Part shown: positions 38,127 through 46,662 of the stretch, in pieces
Position numbering within the stretch: position 1 is the stretch's first letter
Layout of the letters: every line of letters starts with the position of its first letter
NCBI GenBank assembly: GCA_002842035.1
Contig: PHBP01000009.1
Span: 46,831 to 110,830 of the forward strand
Length of the DNA stretch: 64,000 bases
Source of the DNA: Candidatus Cloacimonetes bacterium HGW-Cloacimonetes-2
GTDB taxonomy: Bacteria > Cloacimonadota > Cloacimonadia > Cloacimonadales > Cloacimonadaceae
Direction of reading: 5' to 3'
Position numbers and translations under genes: made by a program
The notes under the pieces: generated by a model
What the model saw: the letters and a program-made list of their open reading frames with translations, nothing else
The model's database searches: none
Told to the model about the DNA's origin: nothing

Positions 38127-38873
38127 TTAGTGCATTGTAAGGCCGCCATCGACTGCGATGGTCTGGCCGGTGATATAAGAGCTATCCTCAGAAGCGAGGA
38201 AGATGCATAGTTTGGCGACGTCTTCGGGGCTTCCCATCTGGCTGAGGGGAATCACCTTGGCGTATTCGGCACGAACTTCCGGAGGCAGCGTCGCGGTCAT
38301 CTCGGTCTCAATAAAGCCTGGTGCTATGGCATTCACGCGCACATTACGGCTGGCAAATTCCTTGGCACAGCTTTTGGTAAAGGCGATCATTCCGCCCTTG
38401 GAAGCTGCATAGTTTGCCTGGCCGGCATTGCCCATAATACCAATCACGCTGGCGATATTGATGATGGAGCCTTTGCGCTGCTTCATCATCAGCTTAAAAG
38501 CTTTCTGAGTGCAGATGAAGGTTCCTTTGAGGTTGATATCGAGCACCAACTGCCAATCTTCTTCCTTCATCCGGAGCATCAGGTTGTCCCGGGTGACTCC
38601 GGCATTGTTGATCAGGCAGTCGAGCTTGCCGTGTTCTTTGGCGATCGTGGCAAAAAGCTCTTCCATTGCAGCGCTGTCTGTAACGTTGCCGGTATAGCCA
38701 AAGGCTTGGAAGCCTTCGCTACTGAGCTTTGCTACCGCAGCTTCAACTGCTTCGGCAGAGATGTCCATAATCAGGACGGTAGCACCGCTGGATGCAAAGC
38801 TGCGTGCAATGGCAAAGCCAATGCCTCTGGCACTGCCTGTAATCAGTACCTTGTAATCGTTGAATTTATACAT
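38127..38873 (-). CDS. fabG: 3-oxoacyl-ACP reductase
   Basis: 248-aa short-chain dehydrogenase. Cofactor motif TGSARGIG at 12-19, NNAG at 89-92, catalytic Asn114, Ser142, Tyr155 and Lys159 (NYAASKGG). The C-terminal ITGQTIAVDGGLTMH is the FabG ending. NADPH-dependent reduction of 3-oxoacyl-ACP. Lies between fabD and acpP on the same strand. Confidence 0.96.
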   Translation of the reverse strand: MYKFNDYKVLITGSARGIGFAIARSFASSGATVLIMDISAEAVEAAVAKLSSEGFQAFGYTGNVTDSAAMEELFATIAKEHGKLDCLINNAGVTRDNLMLRMKEEDWQLVLDINLKGTFICTQKAFKLMMKQRKGSIINIASVIGIMGNAGQANYAASKGGMIAFTKSCAKEFASRNVRVNAIAPGFIETEMTATLPPEVRAEYAKVIPLSQMGSPEDVAKLCIFLASEDSSYITGQTIAVDGGLTMH

Positions 38874-38901
38874 TTCTATTAATTCCTTGTGTTGTACCGG
38901 A

Positions 38902-39834
38902 TCAGCTCATAAGCTCTAGAGCTGCATCGAGTTCTTCCATTTTATCCAAACTAACGCACTGGATATCTTTGTCAATATTCTTTATCATTCCGCTCAGGAC
39001 TTTTTGGGGTCCAAACTCCACAAAGCGGGTCACACCCTGCGAGATCATATAGTTTACGGAATCCACCCAGAGCACGGGAGAGACGATCTGAAGCTCCAGT
39101 TTGCCGCGGATTTCATCCGGATCTGTGGAGGGCAGAGCATCGACATTGGAGACCACCGGGCAGTTTGCCGGGGAGAAGCTGATTGCTTTCATCTCTTCTG
39201 CCAGCCAGCCACTTGCTTTCTGGATCATCGGAGTATGAAAGGGGCCACCTACGACCAGGGGTAGAGCACGCTTGGCACCAGCAGCTTTGGCAAGCTCCAT
39301 CGCCTTGGCGACGCCTTGCTCGGAGCCGGAGATAACGGTCTGGATCGGAGTATTGAAATTAACCGCTCTTACCAATCCCACTGCTTCCGCCTCGTTGCAG
39401 ACTGCTTTTACAGCCTCGCTATCGAGACCGATAATGGCGGCCATAGCAAAGGGGGAGCCCTCATTTGCCTTGATCATAAACTCCCCGCGCTTGTGCACCA
39501 GATGCATCGCATCCAGAGGGCTCAAGACTCCAGCCGCGACCAGAGCTGTAAACTCACCCAGTGAGTGTCCGGCCACAAAATCCGGCTTGAGATTGAGCTT
39601 GTCCTGCAATATGCTGAGCGCGCAGTAACTGTGAAAGAGGATGGCAGGCTGGGTAAAGCGAGTCTCTTTGAGGCTCTCTTCCGGTCCCTCTGCCATGATC
39701 TTCTGCAGCTCCGTACCGTGTTGTTTGTCAAAGCTTTGCAGTAGTTCTAAGAGATCGGGTCTGGCAGCCAGATAGTCTGATGCCATTCCGATATATTGGG
39801 CTCCCTGTCCGGGAAACACAAATGCTGTTTTCAT
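38902..39834 (-). CDS. fabD: Malonyl-CoA:ACP transacylase
   Basis: 310 aa. Start FVFPGQGAQYIGM, nucleophile Ser91 in AGHSLGEFTAL, and the catalytic His in GGPFHTPMI near 200. Loads malonyl groups onto ACP. Between fabH and fabG in the cluster. Confidence 0.96.
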   Translation of the reverse strand: MKTAFVFPGQGAQYIGMASDYLAARPDLLELLQSFDKQHGTELQKIMAEGPEESLKETRFTQPAILFHSYCALSILQDKLNLKPDFVAGHSLGEFTALVAAGVLSPLDAMHLVHKRGEFMIKANEGSPFAMAAIIGLDSEAVKAVCNEAEAVGLVRAVNFNTPIQTVISGSEQGVAKAMELAKAAGAKRALPLVVGGPFHTPMIQKASGWLAEEMKAISFSPANCPVVSNVDALPSTDPDEIRGKLELQIVSPVLWVDSVNYMISQGVTRFVEFGPQKVLSGMIKNIDKDIQCVSLDKMEELDAALELMS

Positions 39835-39867
39835 TGGTTAAACTCCTTGTCAAAGAGTATTGGAGGA

Positions 39868-40857
39868 TCAATACCGGGCCAGGATGCTGCCCCAGGTAAG
39901 ACCGGCTCCAAAGGAGGTAAGCAGGATAATATCCCCGCGCCTGATCTTCTTGTTGCGGATAGCTTCATCCGTGGCAATCGGGATAGTGGCGCTGGAGGTA
40001 TTGCCATACTTTTCGATATTTACGATTACTTTGCTCATCGGGACCTTCATCTTGTCGGCAAGGCCTTCGATGATCCTCAGATTTGCCTGATGCGGGATTA
40101 TCCAATCCACATCCTGGGTGCTGAGGTGATTGCGTCTTAGCAGTTCATCGCTCGAAGAATACATACTCTTGATGGCGTTTTTGTAGATCTTATTACCTTC
40201 CATATAGACGGTGTGGAGGTTTTTATCCACTGTCTCATGGCTTGCCGGATTGCGGGAACCGCCTGCCTGTTGGATCAGGAGTTCGCCCTGGCTGCCGTCT
40301 GCGACGATCTCGACATCGATGATGCGCGAGATATCGCTGGAGCTGGCGCGGGAGAGGATTGTGGCTCCGGCTCCGTCTCCAAACAAGACGCAGGTATTAC
40401 GATCTTGCCAGTTTGTGATCTTGGTCAGGATATCGACACCGATCACCAGGACGTTTTGGCGCGTTCCATTTTCCACAAATTGCCTTGCGGTTTCCACTGC
40501 ATATACAAAGCCCGTGCATCCGGCCGAGACGTCCATTGCGGGGAATCCCTTCATACCCAGCCGGTGCTGCACTATGCAGGCGGTGGAAGGGAAGGGATGA
40601 TCTCCGCTGATTGTGGCGCAGATAATCATATCGATGTCTTTGTATTTTACAGAGGAAGCCTCGATGGCATTGATTGCGGCTTGGGTCGCCAAATCGCTCG
40701 CGGCTTCTTCGGGACTGCAGATGTGGCGTTCAAACATCCCTGTGCGGGTGCGAATCCATTCATCTGTAGTATCGACGATCTTTTCCAGATCAAAGTTATT
40801 GAGTATCTTCTTGGGTGCGAAACTACCAAAAGCTGAGAATTTTGCATGATGCATCAT
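39868..40857 (-). CDS. fabH: 3-oxoacyl-ACP synthase III
   Basis: 329 aa. Initiates fatty acid synthesis by condensing acyl-CoA with malonyl-ACP. Catalytic Cys114 in DVSAGCTGFVYA, His in IIPHQANLRI and Asn in YGNTSSATIPIA. The start ATG overlaps the plsX stop (ATGA); a second ATG follows immediately, so the protein may begin one residue later. Confidence 0.97.
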   Translation of the reverse strand: MMHHAKFSAFGSFAPKKILNNFDLEKIVDTTDEWIRTRTGMFERHICSPEEAASDLATQAAINAIEASSVKYKDIDMIICATISGDHPFPSTACIVQHRLGMKGFPAMDVSAGCTGFVYAVETARQFVENGTRQNVLVIGVDILTKITNWQDRNTCVLFGDGAGATILSRASSSDISRIIDVEIVADGSQGELLIQQAGGSRNPASHETVDKNLHTVYMEGNKIYKNAIKSMYSSSDELLRRNHLSTQDVDWIIPHQANLRIIEGLADKMKVPMSKVIVNIEKYGNTSSATIPIATDEAIRNKKIRRGDIILLTSFGAGLTWGSILARY

Positions 40858-41855
40858 TTCAAACTCCCGAAATACTGTTTGGAGTGTTCTACAAATCCAC
40901 TTTTGGAGATTCTGGCGGCAAAGCGGATGGCATTCATCATCGCCTTGGCATTGCTTCTGCCATGCGAGATCACGCTGGTGCCGTTTAGCCCCACCAGCAA
41001 TGCTCCACCATATTCCGTGTGGTCCAGTTTCTTTTTAAGATAAGCGTAAACAGGATAGCTAAGCATAGCACCCAGCTTTGCCACCCAATCCTTGTTGAAT
41101 TGTTCCTTGAGTATCGCAAACATACTGATCAGAGCGCCTTCAACCGTCTTGAGCATTACATTGCCCACGAATCCGTCGCAGACGATCACATCAGTGATTC
41201 CGCTCAATACGTCTTTTCCTTCGATATTGCCGATGAAATTGAGATCAGGGGAAGCTGCCAAAAGCTTGTGCGCATCCTTGGAGATGCTATTGCCCTTGGC
41301 GCTTTCTTCACCGATATTGAGCAGCGATACCCGAGGATTTTCCAGCTTGAAAAAGTACTGCGAATACAGCTTGCCAAGCTGGGCAAACTGCAAGAGATGC
41401 TCTGCCTCACAATCCACATTGGCTCCCACATCCAGGATAATCTCGTGATTTTGCTGTGTGGGAAATTGTATCGCTATGGCAGGACGCATCACATTGGGAA
41501 TTCTCCCATAGGTAAAAAGAGAAGCAGCCATCACTGCCCCGGTATTGCCGGCGCTGACAACTGCTTCGCACAAACCTTGCTTATGAAGCTGGATAGCTTT
41601 GACGAGCGAACTATCCTGCTTGGTGCGATACGAGCTCGAAGGCTCGTCTTCCATCGTGATTCTCTGGCTGGCGTGAACTATGCTGATGCGGCTCTTTTCA
41701 TAAATGAACTTGGACAGGTGCTGCGAGAGTATTTTCTCGTCGCCTGTCAGAATCACCTCATCGCAAAAGTTCTCTTTGATTGCGAGTACTGCGCCCTCGA
41801 TTTCCGGCAGTGGTGCATTGTCACTGCCGAAAGCATCGACCGCTATACGCAACAT
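40854..41855 (-). CDS. plsX: Phosphate acyltransferase PlsX
   Basis: 333 aa from the ATG at 41855, which overlaps the rpmF stop codon; a TTG one codon earlier is less likely. Typical start LRIAVDAFGSDNAP and motifs GNTGAVMAAS, DVGANVDC and DVIVCDGFVGNVMLKT. Makes acyl-phosphate from acyl-ACP for phospholipid synthesis, linking the fab products to membranes. Coupled on both sides, with rpmF upstream and fabH downstream. Confidence 0.96.
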   Translation of the reverse strand: MLRIAVDAFGSDNAPLPEIEGAVLAIKENFCDEVILTGDEKILSQHLSKFIYEKSRISIVHASQRITMEDEPSSSYRTKQDSSLVKAIQLHKQGLCEAVVSAGNTGAVMAASLFTYGRIPNVMRPAIAIQFPTQQNHEIILDVGANVDCEAEHLLQFAQLGKLYSQYFFKLENPRVSLLNIGEESAKGNSISKDAHKLLAASPDLNFIGNIEGKDVLSGITDVIVCDGFVGNVMLKTVEGALISMFAILKEQFNKDWVAKLGAMLSYPVYAYLKKKLDHTEYGGALLVGLNGTSVISHGRSNAKAMMNAIRFAARISKSGFVEHSKQYFGSLK

Positions 41856-42034
41856 CAATCCTTGGTTTCTAAGATCTGCTTGCCGTTATAGGTGCCGCAA
41901 TTCGCACAAATATGATGAGAGCGGGTGCTTTCTCCGCACTTGGTGCAGATGCTGAAACTCGGAAGCTTCAGAGCATCGTGGGTTCTGCGTTTATCGCGAC
42001 GTGTCTTCGATGTCTTCTTTTTTGGGACGGCCAT
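41855..42034 (-). CDS. rpmF: Ribosomal protein L32
   Basis: 59 aa. Starts MAVPKKKTSKTRRDKRR, rich in Lys/Arg as expected, then a four-Cys zinc site (Cys30, Cys33, Cys43, Cys46; CTKC...CANC). Heads the conserved rpmF-plsX-fab cluster; the DUF177/YceD gene that often precedes it is absent. The stop codon shares a base with the plsX ATG. Possible promoter TTGACA at 42174-42169. Confidence 0.96.
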   Translation of the reverse strand: MAVPKKKTSKTRRDKRRTHDALKLPSFSICTKCGESTRSHHICANCGTYNGKQILETKD

Positions 42035-42209
42035 TGATTTCTCCTTGATATTCCAAAGGCAGCTCTACTGGAGGTAAAAACCTGCAATTACAGTATAACG
42101 CTGCTTCACGGTATATGCTAATAAAAAATAGTAGTCTAACGTTTCAAAGACTTTTAGGACCCGTTTTTTGTCAATCAAAATATAAGACAAGGACTTAATG
42201 CGAGTAGCT

Positions 42210-42318
42210 CCCTGCTTGAATTCTCTGGTGATCCCCTAGTGATCCCCTAGTGATCCCCTAGTGGCGACAAGGGAATCTCCAGTGCAGTGCCAAGCTTTTA
42301 CCTGTGATATCAAAAGGG
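42210..42318 (+). repeat. Family A 11-bp-iteron palindromic element, copy 4
   Basis: Three perfect units GTGATCCCCTA (42228-42238, 42239-42249, 42250-42260), spacer GTGGCGAC (42261-42268), inverted unit AAGGGAATCTC (42269-42279), then CAGTGCAGTGCCA and a right end GATATCAAAAGGG inverted to the left flank CCTGCTTGAATTC. Neighbouring genes here run on the minus strand, so orientation is not tied to transcription. Confidence 0.9.
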
Positions 42319-42362
42319 AAAAAAGAGCTGCGTATCGCTCCAAACAAAGCAATACGCAGCTC
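42316..42362 (-). terminator. Rho-independent terminator of the C25 protease gene
   Basis: Perfect 11-bp stem GAGCTGCGTAT (42325-42335 with 42352-42362), followed on the minus strand by TTTTTTCCC. It lies 19 bp past the stop at 42381. Confidence 0.9.
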
Positions 42363-42380
42363 TGAAACAAAAGAGAGATC

Positions 42381-45300
42381 TTACTCGCCTCTGATCATCA
42401 GCATCTTGCGGAACAGAGTACCTTCGGGACTGCTGAGGCGGTACATATAGATGCCGTTGGCGACGCGGCTGCCGTTGGAATCCTTTCCATCCCATTCGAT
42501 AGTGTGGGTGCCGGCAGCTTTGGCGCTATTGACCAGGCTGCGTACGAGCTGTCCACGCAGATTGAAGATATCGATGCGGGCATTGCCTGCAGATGAGAGC
42601 TTGTAACTGATTGTGGTGCTTGCGGCAAAGGGATTGGGATAGTTCTGTGCCAGGGCAAAGCCGGCTTCGGGAGTATTGGGATCGTCACTGCTGACAAATC
42701 CGGCGTACTCATAGCTACCCTGTCTCATCAATCCACCTCGGTAGGTCATCCACTGCCCAGTTCCCTCGGCAGGCTTGCGCAGATTTACCACCAGGACACC
42801 GGTGGAATAGCCGGCAACCAGCTTGTAGTAACCATTATCATCAAAATCGACCAGAGTGGCGGGAGTGGCACCATTATAGGATGTTACAAAGGGAAATCCT
42901 TCCAGGGAGGCACCGCTGTGATCGTAGATAAATACCGAATTGATATAGCTATGCAGGATGATTTCAGGTCGCGGATCGTTATCCAGATTTGCCAAAAGCG
43001 GCGGACAATTGAAATTTACTCCAGTATTGACAGGGAATCCAGGGATATTATTCAGTTCGCTGTCCATCGCATAGAGCATACCGTTAAGGGTCACAAAAGC
43101 CAGATCAGTCTTGTCGTTATAAGCAATATCACCAAAGACTGCGCCGCCGGACATCGAGGCTGCGATGGGCTGTTGTGCGGAGATGGAGCCATCAGCTTCG
43201 ATGCGGTAAACTTGGCTGCCTGTGCCGGCTATGATGGCGCTTTCCACGATGCCGGGGGATCCGGTGACCGGTGAGCCCAGATTGACCGGGAAGCCGGTGC
43301 GAATGGCACCCTGGGATGAGATGCGGTAGAGCATACCGTTTACCGTACCTGCCACGATATCGAGGCTGGGACTGCCAAAGCTGCCCACTGCTATCTCGCT
43401 CTGGAATGTGGAGCCCAGATCCACTGGGAAGCCGGGCAGCAGATTTCCGGAGGCATTGACCGCGTATATCTTGCCATCCAGACCGCCAGCGATCACATCC
43501 AGCGATGAATCGCCATTCAGATCTGCCAGGACGGGTGTAAAGAGGAAAGAGGTGGGAGCCTGGTATTGCATGATAATGCTGCCAAGCTTGTTTGTGGCAT
43601 AGATCAGCCCGGTGCGGCTGGCGACCACTATATCCGGCAGATTGTCGCCATCGATCATTCCGAGCGCAGAACTGCGCATAATGTTTTGCTGGGCATCCGG
43701 GGCAAAATCAAGGTAATCAACGCCTTCGGAGTTGATCAGATAATTACGGCCGTAGCTATCCAGATAGGATATTTCGAGCTCTTCACCGCCAAAAGGATAA
43801 ACAATCGGGGCGCTCTTGCTGCCAATTTGGCAATCCCAGGGGAAGCGGTTGTCCATCAGGGTAATCTCAAAGCCTGCTTCGAAGACGCGTGATCCCACCG
43901 GAAGCTGGGTCTGGGGATGGCTGGCGTGGATGGTGATCTTGATGCTGTAATTGCCAAAATTCATATTCTGCGGAAGTTGGATGCTTACATAGCTACTATT
44001 TACAGTCTCGCCGGGAGCAATGGAAGCAAAGGTGGGGCAGCCGCTCAGGATCTGGGATCCGGCGGGAAGGCCGCTGATTTGCAGAGTAACGTTGTAAGCG
44101 GTATTCCAATCCGCGTGATTGGTGATTTCAGGATAAAAGCGGATAATTTCGCCGGGATTGAGGATGCCGTCATTGTCACCTTCTTCATCGGTAAAGCTGT
44201 AGTCGGTGAGGCTGAGATAGGGCATCGCGGCATCGGGGAATTTGACGCTGACGGAAGGATCGCCAAAGAGCACCTGCTCAAAGTAGCACCAGCGCATCAC
44301 ATCGCTCTGCATCGCGGCATTGAGATTTTGCAGGCGGGAGAAGGTGAGGGCTTTGCCCAGCTCCAGGATGGCGTTGTTGTACAGTCCGATAAAGTATTGG
44401 CGGTCATAAAACTGGGATGCTCCATCTATGCTGCCCGGCATGTACCAGCCGTAGCGGGTATTGCCGATAAATGCCATCACCGCACCATTGGCTGTTAGCA
44501 AGTGTTCGCCGATGGCTTCGCTATCACCGGAAGTACGCTGGTCAAAGGCTGCAGGATAGCAGCCCTGGGAATAAAGGAAGCCGTATTCGGTATTCTGGAG
44601 GGCTTCGATAGTGTTGTTGCCCTGTCCCATCAGGAAAAACTCGTTGGCGTGGCCCATATGGTTCATCACATTGACGCCTTGATTGATGGTATTCCAGACG
44701 ATGTTTTCGTTGTAAGTGCCATCTCTCTGGTAGTGAGTTTCCAGATAGTAGGTATCGGGGATGTATTGAGCCACATCATCCTTGTAATCGCCACCCCAGG
44801 TGAGGGGGTTGTTATTGAGGTTTTCTCCGTACATCATAGCGATGTTGTTGCTGTAAGTATCGTTATCCACATAGTAGCGGATTTTGCGGAAGATATTATT
44901 GAATTCGGGCAAGCTCTCGGCAGGGAAACGTCCAACGTGAAGCTCCGGAATCATATCGACATTGTCGTTGTTTTCACCCCAGATATTGTTGTTGTTTGCA
45001 TTCCAGTTGCCATCCAGACACCCGTAGTAGAGATCGACCGGCATACGGTTGTCTATGGTGGAGCCCACTGCGCCATAAGCGCCGCGTTCGGGAACCACTT
45101 CATCATCGCCGCCCAGAATCACATATTCCAGAGGGGTGGCGGTATCGATCCAACTGAGGTAGGCATCGTTGATGAAATTGCGGACTTTTTCGGCATTGTC
45201 GATACCCTGATAATTGCTGTAGATATCGGTGGTGGTAAAGATAGCGTTGCTGATTCCGCGGTCACTGCGCCAAGCGGAGTATTCGGTGAACCAGGAAGTC

Positions 45301-45977
45301 CGGCTGGGATCGGTGATGATGATCATCTTGCGGGGGCTGGAGAGATCGATCAAACGACTCTGGGGGCTGTGACGATAACTGCTTGCGCCGCGATAGGTGG
45401 CGGCGGTCTCGGGATTTACGCAGATATCAGTCAGCTCCGAGAGAGCGGAGCGATTGAGGTATCTCGCCTGGTAATCAGCTTCTGTGGCATCGTATATGGT
45501 ATTGATCCTGATATTGGCGCGGCCGGAGGCATAGAGGCTGCGTTCCACCGGGTTGTATTTGAAGGGATAGATATTGATAATGGCGAGAGCCACTCCGCGA
45601 TAGTATTGGGTGCCCAGATACTCGTGATCAAGGGCAGGATATAGACTGTTGCTGCGGTAAATGGCTTCGCTTCTGGTGGTAAGATCAGCCGCGGGACGGG
45701 AGCTCGGCTGGGGCTCGCGGATATAATCCAGTGTGAGGCCGCTACGGGTCTGGCGCACCGGCTCCAGCTCCAGGCTAAGGCTTTCTATCTTATGGCCATA
45801 AGGCAGGATTACTTTGACGGGGAGGAAAGGCACAGCCGGTTCTCCCGCCAGATCAGTGCGCACAGGATAGAGGGCGCGATCCTGCCAGGCATTGGCATTG
45901 ATATCAATCTGCAGCTCAAGAGCTGCCAGGCTTGCGATCACAGAGATCAGCATTATCAGGAATACATACTTTTTCAT
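42381..45977 (-). CDS. Gingipain-family (peptidase C25) secreted protease with beta-propeller and type IX-type sorting domain
   Basis: 1198 aa. Signal peptide at 1-19 (KKYVFLIMLISVIASLAAL). A propeptide-like region to about 210 is followed by the C25 catalytic domain: His443 in MNHMGHANE and Cys473 in YSQGCYPAAFD form the expected His-Cys pair, and an Ig-like segment lies after about 600. Residues about 780-1080 hold repeats of the form IVAGTVNGMLYRISSQG and DLNGDSSLDVIAGGLDGKIYAV, resembling FG-GAP/propeller blades. The last 90 or so carry a sorting domain (NYPNPFAASTTISYKL, IFNLRGQLVRSL, NGIYMYRL). Likely a cell-surface cysteine protease. Clear terminator downstream; possible -35 TTGACA at 46101-46096. 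Confidence 0.9.
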   Translation of the reverse strand: MKKYVFLIMLISVIASLAALELQIDINANAWQDRALYPVRTDLAGEPAVPFLPVKVILPYGHKIESLSLELEPVRQTRSGLTLDYIREPQPSSRPAADLTTRSEAIYRSNSLYPALDHEYLGTQYYRGVALAIINIYPFKYNPVERSLYASGRANIRINTIYDATEADYQARYLNRSALSELTDICVNPETAATYRGASSYRHSPQSRLIDLSSPRKMIIITDPSRTSWFTEYSAWRSDRGISNAIFTTTDIYSNYQGIDNAEKVRNFINDAYLSWIDTATPLEYVILGGDDEVVPERGAYGAVGSTIDNRMPVDLYYGCLDGNWNANNNNIWGENNDNVDMIPELHVGRFPAESLPEFNNIFRKIRYYVDNDTYSNNIAMMYGENLNNNPLTWGGDYKDDVAQYIPDTYYLETHYQRDGTYNENIVWNTINQGVNVMNHMGHANEFFLMGQGNNTIEALQNTEYGFLYSQGCYPAAFDQRTSGDSEAIGEHLLTANGAVMAFIGNTRYGWYMPGSIDGASQFYDRQYFIGLYNNAILELGKALTFSRLQNLNAAMQSDVMRWCYFEQVLFGDPSVSVKFPDAAMPYLSLTDYSFTDEEGDNDGILNPGEIIRFYPEITNHADWNTAYNVTLQISGLPAGSQILSGCPTFASIAPGETVNSSYVSIQLPQNMNFGNYSIKITIHASHPQTQLPVGSRVFEAGFEITLMDNRFPWDCQIGSKSAPIVYPFGGEELEISYLDSYGRNYLINSEGVDYLDFAPDAQQNIMRSSALGMIDGDNLPDIVVASRTGLIYATNKLGSIIMQYQAPTSFLFTPVLADLNGDSSLDVIAGGLDGKIYAVNASGNLLPGFPVDLGSTFQSEIAVGSFGSPSLDIVAGTVNGMLYRISSQGAIRTGFPVNLGSPVTGSPGIVESAIIAGTGSQVYRIEADGSISAQQPIAASMSGGAVFGDIAYNDKTDLAFVTLNGMLYAMDSELNNIPGFPVNTGVNFNCPPLLANLDNDPRPEIILHSYINSVFIYDHSGASLEGFPFVTSYNGATPATLVDFDDNGYYKLVAGYSTGVLVVNLRKPAEGTGQWMTYRGGLMRQGSYEYAGFVSSDDPNTPEAGFALAQNYPNPFAASTTISYKLSSAGNARIDIFNLRGQLVRSLVNSAKAAGTHTIEWDGKDSNGSRVANGIYMYRLSSPEGTLFRKMLMIRGE

Positions 45978-46662
45978 ATAATTTCCAATGTTTTTTATGC
46001 GGACTTATCAAGCAGGATTTGTTCCGTAATAAGCCAATAGACTTAATGCACAGATTCTGCTTGATTTTTTTACTTGATTCTAATAGCAAAGGATTTGTCA
46101 ATTTCTTTCTTTGTTATGCAGGCTTGTAAGTTAACGATCTCAGGCAGGATCAGCTTTAAGTCAGGGTAATACCGTGTTCTTTATGTAAGTTATGCCGTTT
46201 AGCTGTTTTGGGGCAGTAAGCATTGAAAAGCGCGATCAGGAGTAGCCTTATATTAAGAGGGTGCGCGAAGCTTGGAAATTATCAGCCCCTTCAAGACTTG
46301 ATCTAAACGCTGAGAACAGTAAAAAGATGATTTGCACTTTGCGCGGCTATATAAGTAGATACCTGTCTTTCCACCCCTGCAAACCACTGGCTGTTTAGTG
46401 GGGGAGGTAAAGGCAGGAACGACGGAGGAGAGGAGCGTTTCGCAAGGGATATTGCAGATTGGTTGGAAGATGCAAAAAAAATAAGATAAATGCCTTGACA
46501 AATTTCAGGCTCGACAGATAAGTTCAATTCGGTATTGGAAGTAAACAATATATTTGATGTAAAAGGTTCTGTACACAAGATCAAGAGCTTGAATTAATCA
46601 GGCTTTTGTAGTATTTTTTTACGGTTTCGGGAGTATAACAAGCATTATAAGAGGAGGAAAGA
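45978..46662. other. Divergent intergenic region of 685 bp
   Basis: TTGACA boxes face outward on both strands (46101-46096 minus; 46495-46500 plus). An imperfect inverted repeat CCTGTCTTTCC (46362) with GGTAAAGGCAGG (46405) is present. Short minus-strand frames at 46253-46584 have no recognisable family. I see no gene. Confidence 0.55.

Larger units (their letters stand above)
42035..42380. other. Intergenic region of 346 bp between rpmF and the C25 protease gene
   Basis: Holds the rpmF leader with TTGACA at 42174-42169, family A copy 4 (42210-42318) and the terminator of the C25 gene (42316-42362). No gene seen. Confidence 0.7.

Noticed and set aside
44502..45644. 380-codon open frame on the plus strand inside the C25 protease gene
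   Set aside because: It is antisense to a gene with clear domains, signal peptide and terminator. Its valine/isoleucine-rich product is a complement artefact of the Asn/Tyr/Gly-rich protease.
46303..46584. Small gene on the minus strand between the C25 and FG-GAP genes
   Set aside because: Two overlapping frames of similar length, no ribosome site, and no recognisable domain.
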